Source: Bugula neritina
Lineage: Eukaryota; Bryozoa; Gymnolaemata; Cheilostomatida; Bugulidae
NCBI GenBank assembly: GCA_964035545.1
Contig: OZ037765.1
Location: forward strand, 10,472,698 to 10,536,697
DNA: 64,000 nucleotides
Direction of reading: 5' to 3'
Part shown: positions 25,069-35,946 of the stretch, one piece after another
How positions within the stretch are numbered: position 1 is the stretch's first letter
Layout of the letters: the number at the start of each line of letters is the position of its first letter
Notes under the pieces: model-generated
Seen by the model: only the letters and a program-made list of their open reading frames with translations
What the model was told of the DNA's origin: nothing
The model's database searches: none
Translations under genes and position numbers: made by a program

Positions 25069-26460
25069 CTAAAGTTCAACTATATTACTTGCTAAAGCAT
25101 TTCAAAACTGTTGTTAATTTAACTTTGTAAATCAAATATTTTCAAGAGCCAAACAAGACTTTAAATTTTGTCCTGTATATTTTACATGTTTATTGCCTGT
25201 GTTAACTAAATTTTATATACATTCTATGTACTATTGTTAATATAAATAAATTAGCTTTTCCTGAATAAAAAACTTCAGAGTTATTTGTAAAGAAGTGCAG
25301 CACCAATACGAAAATATGAAAACCAATTCTAAATCGTTATGTTACTGTCTTTTTATTTTTGTTTTACAATGCACTGGTGAATTGATATATAACGAAAACA
25401 TTGTAATTCAAAATTAGGTCTTGCTTACTTCAAGCTTGAAATGTTTGCTCACTCTGAGGTGAAAAATGTTTTTATATTACCTTCATTTTATATAACTCGT
25501 CTTTAATACAAAATTGGATATATAAATAGTTATGTGCTTTCTATTGGATCATCTGGAACAACCCAAGCTATTGCATAAAACACTACATGGCTAGCAGGCA
25601 TGTGCTCAAACTATCAACTTCTAACAGCAAGAATCTAGGCTATTGTGTGATTGGTCAGCTATTCAGAGTGGTGAGGTGACAGGCAGAACATATGATTAAT
25701 GGGATTATACCCTTGCTGCTACCCAGCATTACTCAATAAACAAGTGGCAATGATCAAGTTCATTTTTCCAAATTATTAAACTACAGATATGTGTGCTACG
25801 ATCAAAGTAAATATCATCTAGATTCTAGAATAGTAATCTGATTGGAAATTAGTTTTAATCAGCAGTTAAGCATCTAATTGTGTATAGCTTACACAATTCT
25901 ATAACCTTTGGCAACGTTCGTCATTGCTGCTATAATGTTAGAATATTGTTGCATTGCTTATTTTAGTAGGAGGCATTGAAGAAATGCAACAATTTCAATA
26001 TTCAATATTAATATTATAATATTATTTACCATAAAATTCAACTCTACACAGCTTAAATGTAAGTAGAATTTATTTGCTTCAAGAATTTCACATAATAATG
26101 ACAGCGATAGGCAATTTAAAGCATCTCTTCCCTATAACATTCCCAAATTTATTGGAAAAACTTGCAAACAATTTTGCCAAGTTTCAGGATTGTCTATTCT
26201 GTTGAAAATAAGATTTGCAAGTTCCATCAAACGGAACAAAGATGGGACATCTGAGAAGGTCAGAGTTTCTCTCAGTCAGCAAGGCAAAGGGGTCTACAGG
26301 TAGTAGCAGCAACTGAGAATGTAGAATGTAGACGTCACTCTGCTATGAGACTTACATGTGCATTGAGCTAGGAAATATTTCTATAATATAATACAACTCA
26401 ATCTATGTACAGCAGCTGTTTCAGGGTTTTCTCTTGTCAGTACAGAACAGAGCACCATGG
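25069..26460. other. Diverged outer part of duplication unit A, no gene seen
   Basis: AT-rich sequence matching 32162-33543 with many substitutions and small indels. No exon pattern is supported on either strand. Confidence 0.5.
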
Positions 26461-26687
26461 GTTTTGGAGTTTGAAATTTACTCAAGCAGCCCCAGGATTT
26501 GCAAACACATTCAATGTAAGCAGCCGTGAGAATTGCTTGACAATCAACACTTCTTTCTAAGTATAATATAGTAGTATGTATCAGGGGTGCATGGGCAACC
26601 CTTATGACCTATTTTCTGTTGCTTTTCTCTCTACTCTTGTTTTATTTTGCCAAACTAAACACTATTATTGCAAACAGATAAGGTATG

Positions 26688-27085
26688 TTTGTTTGTTTGT
26701 TTGTTTGTTTGTTTATTTCATCAATATATACATAAAGTAAAAAGAATACAAGGGATCACCCAAAGGAGGTAATGATGAGGCCCAATGGTTCGCCATAGCA
26801 GAGGCTAGTGAAAGCGCCGGCCTAAAATAATTAACAATTAGTCAGTTAAGTCAGTCAAGTTATGTGAATTAAGTTAAGTCAGTAAAGTAAGTCAGTTAAG
26901 TTAAGTCATAGCTCTCCGACAAGAAGGCAAAACCTCACACCTGCCCTGAATGCACCGGGATGAGACTTATTTTTAAGCTCAGGTTTTAACCTGTTCCATA
27001 GCGCTGACTCCCGATAACATGTACTTCTTTGACCTGCAGTAGTAGAGAAAAAAAGAACGAAAAGATTTGATATTGAGAAGCGTGT
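26688..27085 (-). mobile_element. LINE 3' end (non-LTR retrotransposon), 5'-truncated
   Basis: Antisense fragment. Its ORF ends at the stop at 26906-26908 and reads FSTTAGQRSTCYRESALWN, RLKPELKNKSHPGAFRAGVR and FCLL, the typical C-terminal end of a LINE reverse-transcriptase polyprotein (a WN-LP/KPE motif followed by a basic tail). Downstream are a 3' UTR with TTAAGTCAGT repeats and a terminal AAAC-type simple repeat, seen on the plus strand as GTTT units at 26688-26712. It is present only in unit A, so it inserted after the duplication or was lost from B. Confidence 0.75.
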
Positions 27086-29545
27086 ACTGTAGTCATAATC
27101 TTCAGATTATGTTGGCAAAATTTTTTTAACATTTGTTATAGAGTTCGATCATGTTAAAAAATGTGTAGTAAATGTGCTTCCGCGCTTTATAAAACATCAC
27201 CATGATACTTCATTACAATATTCCAGGTGATTCATTGCATGAGTTTATAGGCAATGCCAGAATTAGGAAAAATCAATAGATGTAAAATCTGCATTACATC
27301 CTTTATTGCTGTAGCAATACCAAGTCAAACTCCTGGTTTCTCTGATTGGGAGTTTTTAACAGTATCACCATAGAAGACTTATAGGACTGGATTATTTTTA
27401 AAAAAAAGCTTTATTTTAAGTTATTAGAGCTCACAAGGTGTCAATGTCTAGTTGTAAGGGCAGCTATTTTTACAATTCAAGTGGAAATTATTTACAAAAT
27501 AGCATTATTTAATAATTTGAGCTGTTTGAGCAAAGCAAGAAGGAAGATTTGTATAAATCAAAAAAGCCTGTCACTTTGCAAACCTGTTTTGATGAAAACA
27601 CAACTCTGAATAAATTATAACATATATCAGCGATATTGTTTTGCTCATTTCTGCAACGTACACCCACATTAACTCAGCAATTACACAAACTATGAATGAA
27701 CCCATGTAGGTAGGTGCAGTAATGGAGAAATTGAGAAAATAGTGTGTTTTAGATTAGAAATGTAGCAAAAGAATAAAATAATTAAAGAATTTAGGCTATC
27801 TCAATTTTCCCACTACTGCTCTTAAATAAAACCAAATTGTTGCTGTTTGCCATATTTATTATTAGAACACACATAAAGTGTGCATACAGGGCATTTACTG
27901 GAAACATGATGGTGCATATTAATTCAACTATTGATAAACGAAGTGCATGTGTCCTGCTTTGTTAAACTATGTCAAATAAAATCAGTAGGAAGTATACACA
28001 TCAATTATTCTAGGTTCAGGATATAAATCCTAATATTATGCACTTCTCTATAGATGTTTTGCAATTTCTTATTTAACTAATTTATTTATGTTAACACACT
28101 TTTGACAAATCTAAAAAATGTGGATTTTTGTAAACAATCAAAATCTAACAATCCAACACACCAACTTAATACTTTCAAGGTCCATTGTTATTGAAATTTG
28201 GAATGTCATTATGAGCTAAGAAGCCATTTCTTGAGATTGTTTTGCGAGAGTTAGCTGGTTTGCTAATTTCTAGTGCTGATATTCTCGATTTTGCTATCAG
28301 ATCTGGTTTGTGTTCTACTATTTCTGCGAATACTGTTCCTATCCTAGCCACTGCATCATATTCACTCCTTCACTGTCAGTCTTAGTCTAACTCTACGTGA
28401 GTGCATTAGTGCCTTTAGTCATTTGGGTCTATCAAGATAAAACTTTGGTTATCTAAAGCATCAAGCTTGTTTAGAGGTAAGTAAACCGTCTTTCTAGCTT
28501 CTGATTTTAACAATAGACTGTAGACTGTGGCCCACTTACACTGATATTGATACTCATAATTGATACGTGGCTGCTGTTGTCATCTATCTAATTGTAGGCT
28601 CGTTAGTTGTTGCTATTGTTAGGTGTTGTACTTACTATTTAAAATTAATGAGACTGTTAGTTTTGGACCTGGTGATGTGATTATTGTTGTCAATCACAGA
28701 TCATTTATTTTTAATATAATTTTCAGAATGGGTCTCAACTCTAATTTTACAATTTTGTTCAAATTAAAAGTTATCTTCTAAAGTTTAATGGTTTTATAGC
28801 TCTATTTGTTTCTACTGATAACACAACAAACAAGCTGCTCTAGTAGTGTACAATTGAAATTTGGTTGGGCCTATGTCTTCCTGTGTTACAGATGAAAATT
28901 TGCATTTCTTGCAAACTGGTTTCCATGCAGCACATAAAATAGGATTTCAAAAAATTATCTTTGTGTACAGAGTTTTATTCCTTTGAGCAAAACATTAGTA
29001 ACAAAGAGGTTTAGTAGCTCTTAGCCATGAGAAACAGATAAAAAGATCACAAATTACTGCCTGTGCTGATGTGAATTTTAAAAGCCGTATTTAATCTAAA
29101 TTGCATGTTTGAATGTTTGGAATGTTGTGAAGCCATTTACAGTTTATAATTACACAACAAACGCGTTTGATTCTGCTCTATGTCTAATATGTTGTTGGTA
29201 TTGAACTTGTTGTCGTGACATAACCTTTAGAAGTACAGTTAAACTCCTTTATTGCTAATCAAACTGTGTTAAGTTTTTCTATGCAAATTATATGTCTAAA
29301 TGATGTTTTCATATATTTTAGTTCAAAGGAGATGATTCTACAAAAAGTAATAATGACCTCCTCACAGCTATTACAGTTTACAAGTTTCACCTTGTTCAGA
29401 GATTTCTGGTCCTGGATATGACTAATTATTGAAAAGTACGCCCAGACATGCTGGTCCATCACACACATAAACACACAGTTTGGTTCTGCATCTCGATTAG
29501 CTATGCCATCATATACATGAACTCTCACTGCACTTATTTTATATA

Positions 29546-30181
29546 CAGTGCTGTGAAAAAGTTTAAGGACATTTGCAGAAATGTTTATGTATCTTGTTTA
29601 ATAGGCATTCCATGTAAGTTCTTTGCCTTTTCCTGCAAGTTCTATATAACAAAATGACTCTTGGAATGTGCACTACAATTTCCACCTCATAACTTCCTAA
29701 TGTTGTGATGTTTTCCATTTATTTTCGAGCTAACTACACAAGCAGCTAAGGAAGCCCAACTCCTATATTTTTATGTTCACAAAGCTTATCGCTTTTTATA
29801 ACCACAGAAGGCTAAACAGTAAAATTTGGCTTTGTGCATGGCATCATGATATATCATAAAGCATGATTTCCCTCCATAATTTGAAATTTGTCATTTAGTG
29901 GTGAGCTTTTACTTGGTGTCCACTTGGATGCTGTGCATAGACAGAGTGAGAGCTGTAAATCTTACTTCAGAAGCAAGGTCTGTAATAGTTTTCTTGCATA
30001 AGGAAAATTATTCAATTAGGAAAATATCTGAAAATGTTGGCAAAGCAAAGACAACTGTACATTAAATTGTCAAGAAGTTTATGGAGACTGGCAGTGTAGC
30101 AAATCGACTTGGAAGCGGACGACCAAGAATAAGCACACCCAGAGAGGACAAGGCTCTCATTAAGACTTTTTCACAGCGCTG
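29546..30181 (+). mobile_element. Tc1/mariner relic in unit B
   Basis: Same element as at 22453-23088, shifted by 7,093 bp, apparently without a single difference and with the same internal stop in the transposase remnant. It was therefore duplicated with the unit rather than inserted twice. Confidence 0.85.
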
Positions 30182-30291
30182 TAATTGCAGCCAAAATTAA
30201 AATGCTTCTAGGATAACCAATGCTCTTTAAGACATCTGTATGGTATACATACAAAGATCACGAGGGGCACATTGTAAAATACTGTGAGGGA

Positions 30292-31803
30292 TTACTTAGC
30301 TGACTCTCTGGGAGATTTCTGCATGTAATAGCCAGCTGCATGATCTGCAACAACCTGTCCTATATACATTTTAAAGGAACATAATATACATGCATGGCAG
30401 CCAGAGTTGACAATTGAATCACATGTCATGGCATCAGCAGTGCTCAAAAAGTCATCGTAGATGTTAATCATAGCCATCGCCAAAAGAGCTTTACGTAGAA
30501 GTGCAGTGGACATTTACTAAAACCAACAAACAATAAAATAACAAATTCAAAAGAAAAACCCATTTCAACAGAATTGACAGATGCACTACAAACACTGCTT
30601 GTTACACCTACCCTAGGTGGTAAGTCTTTAATACCCATGAGTTTGGAAATGTTCGACTCAGATTTATTAGGTAAACCAGCGAGAACCCTGAAAGTAGCTC
30701 TAAGAATCAAAGTCTCTTTCAGGTACACATTGCCATCTTTCAGCATCATTTGTTTATCAAGATAGGGTAGCACAGCATTATATTGTCTGACCTCAAGATG
30801 GTAACATACAACTTGGAAGGGAGTCCTACCAAATATATTTGCAGAATAAGTTTAAAGCATATTATATAATTTTAAAAAAGTCTACAGACTTGTAGCACAC
30901 TAATGCACGGCGCTGAGTATACAGATATAAAACAGGAGAAGCTTAATAAAATTGCAAGTAAAATTGCAAGTCTCATAGTTATAAAACATAGTTTTGATTT
31001 TTGTTGACGATTCTGAAAAAACGGAAATAAGAAATAAACAAGAAACAATTTTTGGGTGCTGCTTGTAAAAAAACAAAACTGATAGAACATATTACAAAAT
31101 AGTGAATGCTTGAAGAGTTTCTATCATTTTACTGTAGCTGACAACAGCTATTTCAGCATCTTTTTCTATGGTTAGGATAAGAGATTGCTTAGCGAACTCA
31201 TTGGGTGACTTCTGCATGTAATAGCCAGCTGCATGATCGGCAACAACCTGTCCTATATACACTTTAAAGGCACATGATATACATGCATGGCAGTCAAAAT
31301 TGAAAAATTGCTGCTGGGTTTGGCCATTCTTTCTAAGATACATGCATGGTCTCCATGCAAACGTTCCAAGGAATGCAGTGTAAAACACTGCAACAAGAAA
31401 AGACGACTCCATTCTTAACCTAGAAAGTAGCTGAAAAAACATGAGCATGTTAAATTTTTTGGCCGCTTTATATTTTCTAATCTCCGTATTAGCTTTTCCT
31501 CTTCTTGTGTATGCTTTCTGATAAGTGCGGTCCCACTTTATTGCTTCCGTGCAATCTGCCACCACAGTTTTCCAATTCTTTTTATGGCAAACACGAAATG
31601 TTGGCAAACACTAAGCGATCTACCTTGCAGTCGTTCGCAGTTGCTCGATTCTGGTACAGGACAGCCAGAAGTTTCACCTCTTTCTTTGGACAGAGTTCTA
31701 AAGCCTTATTGTATGAGTTTAGAGCCTGAACGTAACGTTTCTTTTTAAAGAACTCGTTACTTTGTTCCTTAGCCTTGATGACCTGAGAGACCTCGTTAGA
31801 GGT
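30292..31803 (-). pseudogene. TOMM70-like exon fragments, rearranged (unit B)
   Basis: Same set of fragments as at 23199-24710, offset by 7,093 bp and identical in every segment I compared: exon a 31624-31803, exon b about 31458-31577, displaced TPR 31092-31283, exon c 30612-30825, exon d 30292-30516. The identity includes the stop codon at the start of exon d and the out-of-order TPR, so both were present before duplication or were homogenised afterwards. Confidence 0.5.
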
Positions 31804-34585
31804 CTACAAAATAGACTGAGCTTTCATCCTAATCAAGACTAGATTAAATTGCATGCATGGAGTAAACTTCTACAACATTGATAAGCCTTTTGCTATGAAC
31901 GTTTATGCTAACGTTTCTTTACTAAACATCTAGATTCCAAGTTCGGGTATAATTTTGAAAAATTACTTACCCATTCTATTGCATGCTCAAGAGACCACAC
32001 TGTTTATATACAACTATGACAGATTGCTTATATGCCATGAAGCGCTTTAGAAGTGCTTCACTTGGCAGCAATAGATTTTATAATGACTCAACTAGCAAAA
32101 GAATCATTTCAAGAGTTCGAACACAAATAAAATAATTGCGAAGTTGTCTGTTATCTGTTTTTTAGAGTTCAACTGTAATACTTGCTAAAGCATTTTAAAA
32201 CTGTTGTTAATTTAACTTTATAAATCAAATATTTTTAAGAGCCAACCAAGACTTTAAATTTTGTCCTGTATATTTTACATGTTTATTGCCTGTGTTAACT
32301 AAATTTTATATACATTATATGTAGTATTGTTAATGTAAATAAATTAGCTTTTCCTGAATAAAAAATTTCAGAGTTATCTGTAAACAAGTGCGGCACCAAT
32401 ACAAAATGAAAACCGTTTCTTAATCGTTATGTTACTGTCTTTTTCTTTTTGATTTACAATGCACTGGTGAATTGATATATAACGAAAACATTGTAATTCA
32501 AAATTAGGTCTTGCTTACTTCAAGCTTGAAATTTTTTTCCTTGTTTGCTCATTCTGAGGTGAAAAATGTTTTTATTTAACTCGTCATTTAATACAAAATT
32601 GGATATATAAATAGTTATGTGCTTTCTATTGGATCAACTGGAACAACCTAAGCTATTGCATAAAACATTACATGGCTAGCAGGCATGTGATCAAACTATC
32701 AACTTCTAACAGCTAGAATCTAGGCTATTGTGTGATTGGTCAGCTATCCAGAGTGGTGAGGTGACAGGCAGAACATATGATTAATGGGATTATACCCTTG
32801 CTGCTACCCAGCATTACTTAATAAACAAGTGGCAATGATCAAGTTCATTTTTCCAAATTATTAAACTACAAATATGTGTGCTACGATCAAAGTAAATATC
32901 ATCTAGATTCTAGAATAGTAATCTGATTGGAAATTAGTTTTAATCAGCAGTTAAGCATCTAATTGTGTATAGCTTATACAATTCTATAACCTTTGTCAAA
33001 GTTCGTCATTGCTGTTATAATGTTATAATATTGTTGTATTGCTTATTTTAGTAGAAGGCATTGAAAAAATGCAACAATTTCAATATTCAATATTAATATA
33101 ATAATAAAATTTACCATAAAATTCAACTCTACACAGCTTAAATGTAAGTAGAATTTATTTGCTATAAGAGTTTCACATAATAATGACAGCGATAGGCAAT
33201 TTAAAGCATCTCTTCCCTATAACATCACCAAATTTCTTGGAAAAACTTGCAACCAATTTTGCCAAGTTTCAGGATTGTCTATTCTGTTGAAAATAAGATT
33301 TGCAAGTTCCATCAAACGGAACAAAGGTGGGACATCTGAGAAGGTCAGAGTTTCTCTCAGTCAGCACGGCAAAGGGGTCTACAGGTAGTAGCAGCAACTG
33401 AGAATGTAGAATGTAGACGTCACTCTGCTATGAGACTTACATGTGCATTGAGCTAGGAAATATTTCTATAATATAATACAACTCAATCTATGTACAGCAG
33501 CTGTTTCAGGGTTTTCTCTTGTCAGTACAGAACAGAGCACCATGGCTCACACCTTTGAGATAGAAAAAACTTATGGGGTTTAGAGTTTGGAATTCAGATT
33601 ATGTTTGCAAAATTTTTTTAACATTTGTTATAGAGTTTGATCATGTTGAAAAAATGTGTAGCAAATGTGCTTCCGCGCTTTATAAAAACATTACCATGAT
33701 ACTTCATTACAGTATTCCAGGTGGTTCATTGCATGAGTTTATAGGCAATGCCAGAATTAGGAAAAATTCAATAGATGTAAAATTTGCATTATATTCTTTA
33801 TTGCTGTAGCAATACCATGTCAAACTCTTAGTTTCTCTGATTGGGAGTTTTTAACAGTATCACCATAGAAGAACCATTGCATGAGTTTATAGGCAATGAT
33901 AGAATTGCTGTCTTTTGAAAATGGTTAAGGTAAAGCTCACAGGGTATGACATGTTTAGGTTTAAGGACAGCTACCTATTGCAACTCAAGCGGAAGTTGTT
34001 TAAAAAAGAGTTTTGTAATAACTTGACTTGTTCCGAGCAAAACAAGAAGGAAGATTTGCGTAAATACAAAAAGTATGTCACTTTGCAAACCCATTTTGAT
34101 GTAAACACAACTCCGAACAACTTATAACATTTTTAGCAATATCATTTTGCTCATTTCTGCAACACACACACGTTAGCTCAGAAATTACACAAACTATGAA
34201 TAAAGCCATAGAGGTAGGTACAGTATAATGGAGAAACTGAAAAAAGGCTGTGTTCTAGATTAGAATGTAACAAAATAAGCTATGTTTTTAGCAAGAATTT
34301 CAACCCTCATCCAAACCAGAATTTAATAAAGCAATTAAAGAACTTAGGCTAACTCAATTTCTCCACTACTGCACGGAACTGAAACCATGTTTGCTGTTTG
34401 CCATATTTATCATTAGAACACACATAAAGTGTGCATACAGTGCATTTACTGGAAACATGATGGTACATATTAATTTGTTTATTGATAAAAGAGGAACATG
34501 TATCCTGCTTTGTTAAACTCTGTCAAATAAAATCAGTAGGAAGTGTACACACATTGATTATATTCAGGATATAAATCATGACATT

Positions 34586-35629
34586 GTGTCCAAATTTGGT
34601 ATTTGTAGTTTGTTTATTTATAGAGAGACAATGTGGCTGTGTAGTAAGCCACTATAATTTCATGCCTATAGCTTTATTAGTTTGAAAACTTATTTCATTC
34701 ATAAACTATCCTTGTGTGACACCATGCAGACCTTAAAACCTCAGCTGGGGTTTACAGGAACTATATACTATAACATTCAAGCTTTTAACACCAGCTACAC
34801 CATCTAATTTACTCACTAGCATTAATGAGATTTCATCAGCATAATGTCTTGTAGTTAATGTTCCAAGCTGCAATGTCTGTGACTGGCCATCAAGCACCTA
34901 CATTAAACTACTGCCATAAATTATTCTGATCCAAACATTTACCTATTTTATTTCATTGTAAGTCTAATAAACACATTTTACTGACTTGTAAAATGTGTTT
35001 ATGCTGTATATTTAGGCATCTATCTTATGAAATATTGTAGATAGTGCGATATGGCAGTTCTACTATAGTTTCACTCATGAACATGTCTAATCTAACCACA
35101 AAGGTACCAAGGGAGTATTGATATCATATAGATTATAGAGTGCCACTGACACATTATCTTCAACTGATCCTGGCCCATTTTAGCAAGAATTTTGCCATAA
35201 ATTATCTATTTGTGATTCTGTCTGTTTAAAGTTTAAACAAATCTGACTGCTCAGTGTGAATCATGTGAAGCTAAACGAAGTTATATGCAAGTTTATTTGG
35301 TTTTAGAAAATACACAATTATACCACGCATATAATATGTTTTCAGCATGGTTAAAATTTCTGTAGGTACCCATAGAAACATAATTTTAATATAACAAATA
35401 CTGCTTAACTGCTAGGGCCTCACAAAGTAGTAAGTGGTAGATTACTCATGCTTGACTTATCAAATAAAGGAAATAGTTTACACTATGTTAGGAAGTGAAT
35501 TATATCCCACATAAAATACAGGCATCACCTGCAAGATAACCTCGGTGACTGAAATCACAATATTAATTTGTTAGGACGAGTTATTTGTTTGTCATAGCAT
35601 AGTTCTTACTACGATATCAAATTACTGAC
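34586..35629. other. Intergenic, no gene seen
   Basis: About 1 kb between the tandem duplication and the plakin promoter region. The only clear structure is a perfect 15-bp inverted repeat with a 6-base loop at 34967-35002. No coding pattern is supported. Confidence 0.5.
34967..35002. repeat. Perfect hairpin, 15-bp stem and 6-base loop
   Basis: ATAAACACATTTTAC is followed by TGACTT and the exact reverse complement. It is an isolated structure. It could be a short palindromic insertion remnant or, in an expressed RNA, a stem-loop. Confidence 0.8.
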
Positions 35630-35745
35630 CCGTAGCTCTATTGGCCGTGCTCGGCGAAGCGAATGCGTCTCAGTACATGCTGTAATTAAAATACCTCAAT
35701 GTGGAGGCGTGGCCTAACGGTAATGTCTACGAATAGCGTTGGTGA
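35630..35745 (+). promoter_or_regulatory. CpG-rich patch upstream of the plakin-repeat gene
   Basis: About ten CpG dinucleotides in 115 bp, in a CpG-poor neighbourhood, 190-300 bp upstream of the proposed MASQ start exon. This is consistent with an unmethylated promoter or a 5' UTR. No TATA box is visible and the transcription start cannot be placed from sequence alone. Confidence 0.35.
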
Positions 35746-35934
35746 GTATAATCATTGATGTTATTCGCTGGAATTTTGTAGGAAGGCAGGAAGTGTTGTA
35801 GTAGCATAATAAAGGCAGCATTTGATTATAGTTCAATAGGAAGCGAAGTTGATTGTACATTTTATTGCAGTTGCTGCTAATTGAAGATGCATTCGCTTTG
35901 TACCTTGTAACATCTATCGCTTACTACTTCCATT

Positions 35935-35946
35935 ATGGCCTCTCAG
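35935..35946 (+). CDS. Proposed first coding exon of the plakin gene (MASQ)
   Basis: ATGGCCTCTCAG followed by GTGAGT. In phase 0 it joins the exon at 39416, which begins FQMDISNVMPILRTQ. An ATG also exists inside the second exon (39422), so translation could start there with exon 1 as 5' UTR. The donor is strong and the phase fits, which favours exon 1. Confidence 0.55.

Larger units (their letters stand above)
20951..28038. repeat. Tandem duplication, unit A (about 7.1 kb)
   Basis: Starts at the segment reading CACTTCTCTAAGATGTTTTG and ends where the same segment reappears at 28039. It contains TOMM70-like fragments on the minus strand, a Tc1/mariner relic and, unlike unit B, a LINE 3' end inserted at about 26.5-27.1 kb. 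The outer parts differ from unit B by scattered substitutions and small indels, while 22415-25068 appears identical to 29508-32161. Confidence 0.9.
28039..34585. repeat. Tandem duplication, unit B
   Basis: Head-to-tail second copy. Homologous positions are offset by 7,093 bp through the core. It ends near the CAGGATATAAATC sequence that also precedes the A/B junction at about 28,018-28,030. It lacks the LINE-containing insert of unit A and has a short segment at 33544-33572 that A lacks. Confidence 0.9.

Noticed and set aside
33573-34127. ORFs of 78 and 70 codons in unit B
   Set aside because: Homologous sequence in unit A (about 27,095-27,600) is broken by substitutions and frameshifts, and there is no family resemblance.
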